From: Betaproteobacteria bacterium
Lineage (GTDB): Bacteria > Pseudomonadota > Gammaproteobacteria > Burkholderiales > Usitatibacteraceae
Direction of reading: 5' to 3'
DNA length: 64,000 nucleotides
NCBI GenBank assembly: GCA_016720855.1
Contig: JADKJU010000001.1
Span: 551,501 to 615,500, forward strand
The translations under genes were made by a program, and so were the position numbers. The notes under the pieces were generated by a model that had not been told where the DNA came from, did not search any database, and saw nothing but the letters and a program-made list of their open reading frames with translations. This document shows positions 23,014-31,493 of the stretch, piece after piece; the first letter of the stretch is position 1, and each line of letters starts with the position of its first letter.

Positions 23014-24308
23014 GCCGGGGCGCGATCCTCGGCGGCGAGCCAGCGCCGCAGGTCCACCAGGGTGTCGCGAAGGTCCGAGGCAGTCATCGGCAGCTGCGTG
23101 GCGGCAGGGATGAGGCCCGGGCGACCCCGGCGTTGCAGCCCGAGGCGCCGGTTCGGGTCCTTGAGCAGGTCGATCCGCAGCCGCACCCCGTGACGGGCGA
23201 GCAAAGGCTCCAGTTCGTGGCGGCGCCGCAGGAGGTCGCGCCGCGTGCGCTGGTACGCGTGCTCGCAGAGCCCGGCCCGGGTCGAGTAGCTGAAGATGTT
23301 GGTGAAGAAGATTTCGCTGTCGTCTGCGTCCGGCTCGAAAAGGATGACGTCCGCGTCCCGATACTCCTTGCGGTATTTCGAGAGCCCGGTCGCCATCCGC
23401 GAATGGATGATCGCGCGAAAGGTCTGCGACAGGACGGTCGGAAGCCCGCCCTCGACAAGCTGGTGGTGGCGCCCCCTGCCTTTCTCGGCAGCAAGGCCCG
23501 CGTCGTAGGGAACGATCGGATTCACGCAGATCACGAGCTTCGCCCCGTCGTTCAGGGCTTCCGAGGCGTGCAGCGTCTTCCTGAGCGCCCCATCGACGAA
23601 ATGGCGGCCATCGATCACGACCGGCGGAAAGAGCACCGGCAACGCGGCGCTGGCCTGCACGGCCAGCGAGATGGGAACGTGCTCGTGTCCCGGACGCCCG
23701 AAGCTCACGCTTTCGCCGTTGTCCAGGTCAGTCGCGACCAGGTAGAGACGGCGCTTGAGTTGGCGAAAATCGTCCGTCCTTCCCGGCTGGGTGAAGACGG
23801 CGTGCAGGTACTTGTGGATGGTGTCGTTGTCGAAGACGCCGGTGGGGATGGCCCTTCCCAGCGCCGCAAACGATTCCAGGGCCCCACGCGAAAGCGGGCT
23901 CTGCAGGTACTGCCAAAGGCTTCGGGCCAGGATCGACGGTACCGAGCGGGCACGCTGCAGGTATTCCCGGAATGCGGGGCGCATGAAGACCTCCGGGGTA
24001 AGCGTCCCCTCGGCCTCCTCGCCCCCGATGAAGATTCCGTAGATCTCGGATACCGGGATGCCGTTGGCGAGAGCCGCGCTGAGAAAGCTGCCGGCGCTCA
24101 CGCCGACATAGACATCCAGGTCATCGAGGTCGATTCCGTCGAACGATTCCTGCAACGCCATCAGGGTGCCGATTTCGTAGATGACCCCGAACGGGCCGCC
24201 GCCCGCCAAGGCAAGACCCATCCGCGGTTTCGCCGGGTCACGCGAGGGCCGACGCGAAGGCACTCGCGCCTTCGCTCCGGCCTTTCCGCGGACGGGGCTT
24301 CGGGACAT
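23010..24308 (-). CDS. Patatin-like phospholipase family protein
   Basis: This is a serine lipid acyl hydrolase with a Ser-Asp dyad. In the 432-residue protein the oxyanion loop is ALAGGGPFGVIYEIG (about residues 33-47), the nucleophile S71 is in GVSAGSF, and the catalytic aspartate is in FVDGALR near residue 239. A basic N-terminal extension of about 28 residues and a C-terminal extension flank the domain; there is no signal peptide, so it should act in the cytoplasm. It lies between a phasin and a TetR gene, with 3 bp to the phasin and a GTGA overlap with tetR. Acting on storage granules or membrane lipid is an inference. Confidence 0.85.
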   Translation of the reverse strand: MSRSPVRGKAGAKARVPSRRPSRDPAKPRMGLALAGGGPFGVIYEIGTLMALQESFDGIDLDDLDVYVGVSAGSFLSAALANGIPVSEIYGIFIGGEEAEGTLTPEVFMRPAFREYLQRARSVPSILARSLWQYLQSPLSRGALESFAALGRAIPTGVFDNDTIHKYLHAVFTQPGRTDDFRQLKRRLYLVATDLDNGESVSFGRPGHEHVPISLAVQASAALPVLFPPVVIDGRHFVDGALRKTLHASEALNDGAKLVICVNPIVPYDAGLAAEKGRGRHHQLVEGGLPTVLSQTFRAIIHSRMATGLSKYRKEYRDADVILFEPDADDSEIFFTNIFSYSTRAGLCEHAYQRTRRDLLRRRHELEPLLARHGVRLRIDLLKDPNRRLGLQRRGRPGLIPAATQLPMTASDLRDTLVDLRRWLAAEDRAPA

Positions 24309-24311
24309 TCC

Positions 24312-24755
24312 CTACCGGGCAGCCCGAGCCCGCGCGCGATGGAGCTGGTCGACGCTCGCCTGCAACTGCGAGACCTGGCGAGACAGCGCGCGAACGTCGC
24401 GCACCGTCGGGACGCCCAGCTTGGAGATCGTCCGGGAGACGCGTTGCTCGAAGACCTTCTCGAGGTGGGAGACCGCCTCGAAAGTCTTCTTCTTGGCCTC
24501 TTCGGCACGGGCACATGCCACGGCGCGGGCCTTTTCGGCCTTGGCAAGAGCCATCCGGCGGCTGCGCGCCTCAAGGGCAGCGCCCTGCTTCACGAGGGCG
24601 TCGAACGCCCCGACTGCCGATTGGCGAACGCCGGAGGCCGCTTGAACGCCGGCCTCGAGTGCCTTCTGGGCGGAGGCGCGGATCGTACGGACCGCCTTGG
24701 CGGGTGTGACTGCGGGCTTGCGGGTCTTGCGGGCAGTGCGAGTGGCGCGGGCCAT
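24312..24755 (-). CDS. Phasin family protein, copy 2
   Basis: This second granule-coat protein is 147 residues long. It has a Lys/Arg/Thr-rich N-terminus, an alanine-rich amphipathic core and the signature VFEQRVSRTISKLGVPTVRDVRALSRQVSQLQ, quoted here only in part as VFEQRVSRTISKLGV (about residues 99-113), followed by a leucine-zipper-like segment. Unlike copy 1 it carries the basic region at the front. ATG 24755 was chosen because AAAGGAAG lies just upstream; an in-frame ATG at 24773 would place that site inside the gene. It leads the phasin-patatin-tetR-TPR run and is divergent from the fatty acyl-CoA reductase gene. Confidence 0.78.
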   Translation of the reverse strand: MARATRTARKTRKPAVTPAKAVRTIRASAQKALEAGVQAASGVRQSAVGAFDALVKQGAALEARSRRMALAKAEKARAVACARAEEAKKKTFEAVSHLEKVFEQRVSRTISKLGVPTVRDVRALSRQVSQLQASVDQLHRARARAAR

Positions 24756-24857
24756 TTTTCTTCCTTTCGTCATCGATTGCGATCCACCGGCTCCCCCTGT
24801 CGGGGAGCCATGTCCGGGGCGAAATTGCCCTCGGTGTCAGGATTCAAGTTATTGGAA

Positions 24858-24878
24858 AGGATTAGAGGGGTCACACTA
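24858..24878 (-). promoter_or_regulatory. Shared phasin upstream element, copy 2
   Basis: On the minus strand TAGTGTGA (24878-24871), three free bases, CTCTAAT (24867-24861) and CCT lie about 105 bp before the phasin start. The 15 fixed bases and their spacing match the element upstream of phasin copy 1 at 13643-13663. A hairpin (24789-24809) lies between this site and the gene. Confidence 0.5.
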
Positions 24879-24902
24879 AATTTGCGGCCACGAAGTGCTC
24901 GC

Positions 24903-24930
24903 GTCGCACCTCGCGCCCCGCGTGTATTAT
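24903..24930 (+). promoter_or_regulatory. Weak candidate promoter of the fatty acyl-CoA reductase gene
   Basis: TATTAT (24925-24930) is a five-of-six match to the -10 hexamer, 37 bp before the start codon. The best -35, GTCGCA at 24903 with 16-nt spacing, is poor, so an activator may be needed or the promoter may lie elsewhere. Confidence 0.3.
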
Positions 24931-24966
24931 TCGCCCGGCACCCCAGCGCTCCCCGAGGAGAACTCC

Positions 24967-26958
24967 ATGTCCTATTTCGTGACCGGCGGCACCGGATTCA
25001 TCGGCCGCTTCCTCATCGACCGCCTGCTCGAACGCGAGGGCACGGTATTCGTGCTCGTGCGCAAGAGTTCGGTCGGCAAGCTCGATGCCCTGCGTGCCCG
25101 CTGGGGAAGCCAGGAAAAGCGCGTCGTGGCCGTGGTGGGCGACCTGGCCAAGCCGAAGCTGGGCGTGGCGGCGTCCGACCTCGCTAAATTGAAGGGCAAG
25201 GTGAACCACCTCTTCCACCTCGCCGCCATCTACGACCTCTCCGCCGACGCGGAGAGCCAGCAAAGGGCGAACATCGACGGCACGCGCCACGCCGTCCAGT
25301 TCGCCGGGGCCGTATCGGCCGGATGCTTCCACCACGTGAGCTCGATAGCCGCCGCAGGTCTCTACGACGGCGACTTTCGCGAGGACATGTTCGAGGAGGC
25401 CGAGGAACTCGACCATCCCTACTTCCGCACCAAGCACGACTCCGAGGGCATCGTGCGCACCGAGTGCCGGCGTCCCTGGCGCGTCTACCGCCCGGCCATC
25501 GTGGTCGGCCATTCGAAGACGGGCGAGATCGACAAGATCGACGGGCCGTATTACTTCTTCAAGCTCATCCAGAAGATGCGCAAGGCCCTGCCCCAGTGGA
25601 TGCCCACGGTGGGCATCGAGGGCGGGCGCATCAACATCGTGCCGGTGGATTTCGTCGTCGATGCGATGGACCACATCGCCCACAGGAAGGGGCTGGACGG
25701 TGGCTGCTTCCACCTGACCGACCCGGAGCCGCGCCGCATTGGCGAGGTCCTGAACCTCTTCGCCAAGGCTGCGCATGCGCCGCAGATGACGATGCGCGTG
25801 AACGCCAAGATGTTCGCGTTCATCCCGTCCTTCGTGATCGATTCGGCGATGTCCCTGGCCCCGGTGCGGCGGATCCAGAAGCAGGTCCTCTCGGACCTGG
25901 GCATCCCGCAGGACATGTTCAAGTTCGTGAACTACCCCACGCGATTCGACAACCGTGAATGCGCCAAGGCGCTCAAGGGGTCCCGGATCCGCGTGCCGCC
26001 GCTCGAGGACTACGCGTGGCGACTGTGGGACTATTGGGAACGCCACCTCGACCCCGACCTCTTCATCGACCGTTCGCTCGCCGGCAAGGTGAAGGACAGG
26101 GTCATCGTGATCACCGGCGGCTCCTCCGGCATCGGGGAGGCCACCGCCTACAAGATGGCCGAGGCCGGCGCCCAGGTGGTAGTGGTGGCCCGCGATCCGG
26201 AAAAGGCGGCCCCGGTGATGGCCAGGATCAAGGCGATGGGGGGCAAGGGCAGGTTCGTCTCCTGCGACCTCGCGGACATCGCCGACTGTGACCGCCTCGT
26301 CGCCACGGTGCTCAAGGAGTTCGGGCGCTGCGACTTCCTGGTGAACAATGCGGGACGATCCATTCGCCGGGGGATCGCGTCATCGTTCGATCGCTTCCAC
26401 GATTTCGAACGGACGATGCAGCTCAACTATTTCGGCAGCCTTCGCCTCATCATGGGCTTCCTCCCCGCGATGATGAAGCAGAAGAAGGGGCAGGTGATCA
26501 ACATCTCCTCGATCGGCGTGCTCACCCAGGCGCCCCGGTTCTCCGCCTATGTGGCATCCAAGGCGGCCCTGGATTCGTTCACCGGTTGCGCGGCGAGCGA
26601 GTTCGCCGACAACAACATCACGTTCACCACGATCAACATGCCGCTGGTGAAGACGCCGATGATCGCCCCGACCAAGATCTACAACCACGTGCCCACGCTC
26701 ACGCCGGAACAGGCGGCCGACCTCGTCGTGGAGGCGATCGTCTACAAGCCGGTGCGCATCGCCACGCGCCTGGGCATTTTCGGCGCACTCCTGCACGCCG
26801 TGGCCCCGAAGGCCACGCAGATCATCCTCAACGCGGCCTTCCGCATGTTCCCCGACTCCACCGCGTCGCAGGGCCGAAAGGACGGCGCGCCCAGGGACGT
26901 GGAGCTGTCTCCGGAGCAGGTGGCGTTCGCGCAGCTCACGCAAGGCATCCACTGGTAG
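24967..26958 (+). CDS. Two-domain fatty acyl-CoA reductase (alcohol-forming)
   Basis: The 663-residue protein matches the Marinobacter-type fatty acyl-CoA reductase, which reduces acyl-CoA through aldehyde to fatty alcohol with NADPH. The N-terminal half (about 1-370) has the extended-SDR motif GGTGFIGRFL and the active-site pair in YFRTKH. The C-terminal half (about 378-663) is a classical SDR with GGSSGIGEAT, NNAGRSIRR and YVASK. Stretches such as FDRFHDFERTMQLNYFGS and NMPLVKTPMIAPTKIY agree with what I recall of the Marinobacter protein. The ATG at 24967 follows GAGGAG. Its product is the alcohol substrate for the WS/DGAT encoded at 14730. A steroid or other SDR role is possible but less likely given the two-domain match. 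Confidence 0.85.
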   Translation: MSYFVTGGTGFIGRFLIDRLLEREGTVFVLVRKSSVGKLDALRARWGSQEKRVVAVVGDLAKPKLGVAASDLAKLKGKVNHLFHLAAIYDLSADAESQQRANIDGTRHAVQFAGAVSAGCFHHVSSIAAAGLYDGDFREDMFEEAEELDHPYFRTKHDSEGIVRTECRRPWRVYRPAIVVGHSKTGEIDKIDGPYYFFKLIQKMRKALPQWMPTVGIEGGRINIVPVDFVVDAMDHIAHRKGLDGGCFHLTDPEPRRIGEVLNLFAKAAHAPQMTMRVNAKMFAFIPSFVIDSAMSLAPVRRIQKQVLSDLGIPQDMFKFVNYPTRFDNRECAKALKGSRIRVPPLEDYAWRLWDYWERHLDPDLFIDRSLAGKVKDRVIVITGGSSGIGEATAYKMAEAGAQVVVVARDPEKAAPVMARIKAMGGKGRFVSCDLADIADCDRLVATVLKEFGRCDFLVNNAGRSIRRGIASSFDRFHDFERTMQLNYFGSLRLIMGFLPAMMKQKKGQVINISSIGVLTQAPRFSAYVASKAALDSFTGCAASEFADNNITFTTINMPLVKTPMIAPTKIYNHVPTLTPEQAADLVVEAIVYKPVRIATRLGIFGALLHAVAPKATQIILNAAFRMFPDSTASQGRKDGAPRDVELSPEQVAFAQLTQGIHW

Positions 26959-26968
26959 GCGCCGGCTC

Positions 26969-27439
26969 ATGGGAAAGGCACTCCAGGCCGGCGACCCGGC
27001 CCCCGACTTCGAAGGCGTCACCACCGACGGCGCCGGCGTGTCGCTCGCGGATTTCAGGGGCCGCAAGCTCGTGATGTACTTCTATCCGATGGACGACACG
27101 CCCGGCTGCACGAAGCAGGCGTGCTCGCTTCGCGACCACAACGCTCAGATCGTGGCCAAGGGTGCCGCCATCCTCGGGGTGTCCACCCAGGACGAGGCCT
27201 CGCACCGCAGGTTCACGGAGAAATACCGGCTCAACTTTCCGCTGCTCGCCGACAAGGGCGGCGTGGTGAGCCGCGCGTACGGGACGATTGGCGGAGCGGG
27301 GTTCCTCTCGGCCGCCAAGGCTCTCGTCGGCATGGCCGACCGGGTCACCTTCGTCATCGACGGGAAGGGTCGCATCGAGCACATCATCGATCGGCCCGAC
27401 GTGGCCAACCACGCTGAGGAAGTGCTGGCGCTTCTCTAG
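26969..27439 (+). CDS. bcp: Thioredoxin-dependent peroxiredoxin (PrxQ/Bcp)
   Basis: This thiol peroxidase removes hydrogen peroxide and lipid hydroperoxides in the cytoplasm. The 156-residue protein has the peroxidatic C47 in TPGCT and the resolving C52 five residues later (TKQAC), the pattern of PrxQ/Bcp enzymes. The thioredoxin-fold start APDFEG and the later VTFVIDGKGRI are typical. It starts 10 bp after the acyl-CoA reductase stop and probably shares its transcript, which would suit protection of unsaturated lipid. The stop overlaps by 4 bp the convergent hydrolase gene. Confidence 0.9.
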   Translation: MGKALQAGDPAPDFEGVTTDGAGVSLADFRGRKLVMYFYPMDDTPGCTKQACSLRDHNAQIVAKGAAILGVSTQDEASHRRFTEKYRLNFPLLADKGGVVSRAYGTIGGAGFLSAAKALVGMADRVTFVIDGKGRIEHIIDRPDVANHAEEVLALL

Positions 27440-28371
27440 GTCCCGGGCCGTTCGCGAAGGCGGACCAGTTCCGCCCCGACGGCCTCGTGCACGCGCGCGT
27501 CGAGGAGCATCGCCAGATGGCCCACGCCGTGAATCGCGACATTGCGGGCCCAGGCGAGCCGGCTCGACTCCTGCGGGGCCACCAGGTTGTCATGCGCCGT
27601 GTACACCGAAAGCGCCGCACATCCCGGACCGCTGCCTCCTTCGGCACCGGCGAGTTCGCGCAGGAAGTCGCTCCCGATCCGCATCTGCCGAGCGTTTCGG
27701 CCGGTGCCCAGCGGGGCCAGCGCCGTGCCGTGGTGCGGGCTTCCCAGAGTGACCAGCCCGGCGATGCGGCTTGTCCCATGCCGCGCAAGCCAGGCGCGCG
27801 CGATGAGGCCCCCCATGCTATGCCCGACCAGAATCACCCGGGGCTGCCCGGTCATCTCTGTCACGCGGTGCACCACGCGATCCAGATGCGAGGCAAACGT
27901 CTCGATCGGCGCCACGATCGCCGGCAGGCTGGGGACGAAGACGGGGCCGATGCCGGCCGCGTCAAGGGCGTGGGCAAGACCGCAAAGCGTTCCCCGGTTG
28001 GACAGGTAACCGTGCACGAGTATCACCGGCACGCGTGCATCGGGCACGAGCGGGGGATCCGGGCGAAGGACCCGGCGCTCGAACGGCAGCCACAGGAAAT
28101 TATTGGCGAGCATCGCGCGCCACTCGCCGGCGACGAGTCGGACGGTGCCTGCAAGGCCCAGACGCTCGCCGGGCGCCCTGGGCGAGCGGGCGAACCACGA
28201 GATGCACAGGGTGAGACCGACGAGGACGAGCCGCATGCCCAGGGCGCCCGCGACGGCGGCCGCGGCGAGGGCCGGAATGCTCCAGCCGCTCCGCGCGCGA
28301 AGCCAAGCGCCGATCGCCGTCCATGCGAACAGCTCTGCGGCGAGCGCGAGGCGGACGAGGTTGGCTGGCAT
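27436..28371 (-). CDS. Alpha/beta hydrolase, lipase-like, with N-terminal membrane segments
   Basis: The 311-residue protein has an alpha/beta-hydrolase domain from about residue 110. It shows the oxyanion strand VPVILVHGYLSNRG, the nucleophile elbow VGHSMGGLIARAW, the acid-loop region VYTAHDNLVAP and the catalytic histidine in IHGVGHLAML. Two hydrophobic stretches in the first 65 residues suggest it is anchored in the inner membrane. GSPHHGTALAPLG is common in triacylglycerol lipases. ATG 28371 gives MPANLVRLAL; a longer frame to 28452 adds a non-conserved segment. It is divergent from the gene at 28469. A lipase or esterase is likely, with substrate unknown. Confidence 0.78.
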   Translation of the reverse strand: MPANLVRLALAAELFAWTAIGAWLRARSGWSIPALAAAAVAGALGMRLVLVGLTLCISWFARSPRAPGERLGLAGTVRLVAGEWRAMLANNFLWLPFERRVLRPDPPLVPDARVPVILVHGYLSNRGTLCGLAHALDAAGIGPVFVPSLPAIVAPIETFASHLDRVVHRVTEMTGQPRVILVGHSMGGLIARAWLARHGTSRIAGLVTLGSPHHGTALAPLGTGRNARQMRIGSDFLRELAGAEGGSGPGCAALSVYTAHDNLVAPQESSRLAWARNVAIHGVGHLAMLLDARVHEAVGAELVRLRERPGT

Positions 28372-28468
28372 TCGCGTCGAGTATAGCAATGGAGCGCCCG
28401 GAGGCCCACGCAGCGCGTGATACCATTTCGCGGCCTTCATGCCGCCCCACACGGGACAGAATCGCGCG

Positions 28469-30490
28469 ATGCCGCTTCACGCCGCAACGATATTCCTGAG
28501 CGCCTTCCTGCTCTTTCTCGTCCAGCCCGTCCTCGCCAAGCAGATCCTGCCCTGGTTCGGCGGCTCGGCCATCGTCTGGACCACGTGCATGGTGTTCTTC
28601 CAGTTCGTGCTGCTGATGGGCTATGCCTATTCGCACTGGATCACGACGAAGGTGGCCTCGCCTCGCCAGAACTGGATCCACATCGGCCTCCTGGTGGCGA
28701 GCCTTGCGTTCATGCCGATAGTGCCGGGCGAATACTGGAAGCCCGCCGGCGACGAGAATCCGGTCGTGCGCATTCTCCTCGTCCTCTTCGCCACCATCGG
28801 CCTGCCCTATTTCCTGCTTTCCACCACGAGCCCTCTCATCCAGGCGTGGTTCGCACGGGAGTTTCCCGGCTCGATCCCCTACCGGCTCTTCGCTCTCTCC
28901 AACCTCGCCTCGATGCTCGCCCTGCTGGGCTACCCGTTCCTCTTCGAGCCGTGGCTTGCGAGCCCCCAGCAGTCGTGGGCCTGGTCGGGTACCTATGCGC
29001 TCTTCGTGGCCATGTGCTCATGGCTCTCCTGGCGCAGCCGGGAGCTGGCCCCGCTCGCGCGCGCAGTTCGGACCCGGGAAGACGCAGGCGAGCCCCGGCC
29101 CGCGGCGCGAACCCTTTTTCTGTGGCTGGCCCTCGCCACGATGGGGTCGGTCATGTTGCTCGCGGTTTCCAATCACCTCACCCAGAACATCTCGTCCATC
29201 CCCCTGCTGTGGGTGATTCCGCTCGCGATCTACCTGCTCACCTTCATCCTGTGCTTCGAGGGCACGCGCTGGTACAAGCGCGACGGGTACCTCGGTTTCC
29301 TCGTCTGGATCGTGTGCGTGATGGCATGGTTCCTTTCCGACAAGCGCCTGCAGTTCGAGCTCGCCTGGCAGGTCGGCGTGTTCGCCGTGGGCCTGTACGT
29401 CGTCTGCATGTTCTGCCACGGCGAGCTCGCGCGCCTGCGGCCCGGGCCGAAGCACCTCACCCTGTTCTATCTGGTCGTCTCCCTGGGGGGCGTCACCGGC
29501 GGCATCCTCGTCGGGATCGTCGCGCCACTCACGCTGCCCGGATTCCTGGAACTCGAGATCGCCCTCTTCGTGGTGGCCCTTCTCGCCGTTTACCTCAACC
29601 TCGACCGCCCGAAATCCATTGTCGCGATGTTCGCGGTCGTGGCCGTGTTCACCGCCGGAGCGCTCGCGTACCGCGTGAAGCACTTCACCGAGGATACGGT
29701 CCTCCTGGAGCGCAATTTCTACGGCGTGCTGCGCGTGAAGGAGGTCCTCGCGCGCGAGGGCGACCCCGAGACGCGCTATCGCTCGCTCGTGCACGGATCA
29801 ATCCTGCACGGCGAGCAGTGGATGAGCCCGAAGTACCGTCGCGCAGCGACCACCTACTACAAGACCACCTCGGGAATCGGTATGACGCTCCTCGCGCACG
29901 AAGGCCTCGCGATCAAGGTGGGCGTCATCGGCCTGGGGGCCGGAACGCTCGCCACGTATGGCGATGCCGACGATACGTATCGCTTCTACGAAATCAACCC
30001 GGCCGTTGTGCGCATCGCGCGCGAGCGGTTCTCCTACCTCGGCGACAGCCCCTCGAAAATCGAAATCATCCTCGGGGACGCGCGCCTGAACCTGGAGCGC
30101 GAGCGGCCCCAGGGATTCGACGTGCTCGCCGTGGATGCCTTCTCGGGCGACTCCATTCCCGTCCATCTCATCACCCTCGAGGCCGTGGGGACGTACCTGC
30201 GCCATATGAAGCCCAGGGGCGTCATCGCCTTCCACGTCTCGAACCGGTTCCTCGACCTGAAGCCGGTGCTGCTCGCGATCGCCGAGAAGCACGGGCTCGA
30301 ATATGCCTTCGTCCACGAGACCGGCACGGATGGAAGCACGACGACCAGCGACTGGGTGCTGCTCACTCGCTACAAGCCGCTCATCCTTCGCCGCGAGATC
30401 GTGGCCTCCACCGAGCCGGTGGCGCCGCAACCCGACTGGCGTCTGTGGACGGACGCCTACAACAACCTCCTGCAGGTCTGGCGCCGCTAG
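28469..30490 (+). CDS. Membrane-fused spermidine-synthase-like protein
   Basis: The 673-residue protein has an MFS-like membrane part (about residues 1-390, ten to twelve hydrophobic helices beginning AATIFLSAFLLFLVQP). A cytoplasmic spermidine-synthase-like methyltransferase-fold domain follows, with VGVIGLGAGTLATYG, the acidic FYEINPAVV and the aspartate-containing VLAVDAFSGDSIP. True spermidine synthases transfer aminopropyl groups, but these membrane fusions are uncharacterised. The start is ambiguous: ATG 28469 gives the usual N-terminus, ATG 28439 adds ten residues. No polyamine gene is adjacent, so the role is open. Confidence 0.8.
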   Translation: MPLHAATIFLSAFLLFLVQPVLAKQILPWFGGSAIVWTTCMVFFQFVLLMGYAYSHWITTKVASPRQNWIHIGLLVASLAFMPIVPGEYWKPAGDENPVVRILLVLFATIGLPYFLLSTTSPLIQAWFAREFPGSIPYRLFALSNLASMLALLGYPFLFEPWLASPQQSWAWSGTYALFVAMCSWLSWRSRELAPLARAVRTREDAGEPRPAARTLFLWLALATMGSVMLLAVSNHLTQNISSIPLLWVIPLAIYLLTFILCFEGTRWYKRDGYLGFLVWIVCVMAWFLSDKRLQFELAWQVGVFAVGLYVVCMFCHGELARLRPGPKHLTLFYLVVSLGGVTGGILVGIVAPLTLPGFLELEIALFVVALLAVYLNLDRPKSIVAMFAVVAVFTAGALAYRVKHFTEDTVLLERNFYGVLRVKEVLAREGDPETRYRSLVHGSILHGEQWMSPKYRRAATTYYKTTSGIGMTLLAHEGLAIKVGVIGLGAGTLATYGDADDTYRFYEINPAVVRIARERFSYLGDSPSKIEIILGDARLNLERERPQGFDVLAVDAFSGDSIPVHLITLEAVGTYLRHMKPRGVIAFHVSNRFLDLKPVLLAIAEKHGLEYAFVHETGTDGSTTTSDWVLLTRYKPLILRREIVASTEPVAPQPDWRLWTDAYNNLLQVWRR

Positions 30491-30506
30491 GGCGTCCGGC
30501 GATCGT

Positions 30507-31439
30507 TCAGGAGTTCAGGAACTTCGCCACGCGTTGCGCGATGAGAATGCAGACGCGCTCGTTCGACTCCAGCGTGACGCCGGAAATATGCGGCGTGAGG
30601 ATCAGGTTGGGAACGCCGGCCAGGACGCTCCCGGCACCCAGGGGCTCCGCCTCGAAGACATCCAGCGCCGCTCCCGCCAGGCGTCCCTCGTGCAGCGCCT
30701 TCGCGAGCGCGGCCTCGTCGACAATGCCGCCGCGCGCCGAATTGACGAGGATCGCGCCGGGCTTCATCCGCCCAATGCGCGCCTCGTCGAAGAGCCTGTA
30801 CGTCGCCTCGGCGAATGGCACGTGCAAGGAGACGACATCGGCGCGCGCCAGGAGGTCCTCGAAAGCGCAGGGCGTCGCGCCGGTTTCCGCCCACGCGGGC
30901 GAGTCGGCGGGTACACCGGGGTCGAAGGCAACGACGCGGATGCCCAGCGCGCCGGCCTTGCGTGCGGTCACGCGGCCGATGCTTCCGAAGCCGACGAGCC
31001 CCATCGTCTTCCCCGAGACTTCATGGCCTTGCGAGAGCATCTGGCGCGGCCAACGCCCGGCCGCAACGGCGGCGGTGGAAAGGTAGGCCGCGCCGCGAAG
31101 CAGGATCATCGACATGCCGAGGACGTACTCCGCAACCGATTCCGCATTGGCGCCCGTGGCGGGGATCACCTCGATGCCGCGCGCGGTGCATTCCGCCAGG
31201 TCGATGTTGTCCAGTCCCACGCCCAGCCGCCCCACGACGCGAAGGGCCGAGGCCGTCTCGAGCGCGGCGCCTCGAACCTGCGTCCGGTTGCGGACGATCC
31301 ACGCATCGGCCCCGGCAAGCGCTCTCGCCAGCGCCGCCACGTCATCCACCAGCGCAGGCCGGTAGTCGACGTCGAAGTCACGCGCGAGGAGAGCCACGGC
31401 GGGAGCGTCCATGTTCTCGGAGATGACGATACGCTGCAT
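30507..31439 (-). CDS. D-2-hydroxyacid dehydrogenase (phosphoglycerate dehydrogenase-like)
   Basis: This is a 310-residue NAD-dependent dehydrogenase of the D-isomer-specific 2-hydroxyacid family. The NAD-binding loop is GLVGFGSIGRV (about residues 147-157). The catalytic Arg lies in NSARGGIVDE and the His in LTPHISGVT. It is shorter than full-length SerA and lacks the ACT regulatory domain. It could act on 3-phosphoglycerate, sulfolactate or another hydroxyacid; no neighbour settles this. It is convergent with the preceding gene and 54 bp downstream of rlmM on the same strand. Confidence 0.83.
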   Translation of the reverse strand: MQRIVISENMDAPAVALLARDFDVDYRPALVDDVAALARALAGADAWIVRNRTQVRGAALETASALRVVGRLGVGLDNIDLAECTARGIEVIPATGANAESVAEYVLGMSMILLRGAAYLSTAAVAAGRWPRQMLSQGHEVSGKTMGLVGFGSIGRVTARKAGALGIRVVAFDPGVPADSPAWAETGATPCAFEDLLARADVVSLHVPFAEATYRLFDEARIGRMKPGAILVNSARGGIVDEAALAKALHEGRLAGAALDVFEAEPLGAGSVLAGVPNLILTPHISGVTLESNERVCILIAQRVAKFLNS

Positions 31440-31493
31440 GGGACAGGGCTCTCCTTCGGGGCCATTCGGAGTCCGGGCGAGTCTAGCACGCGA

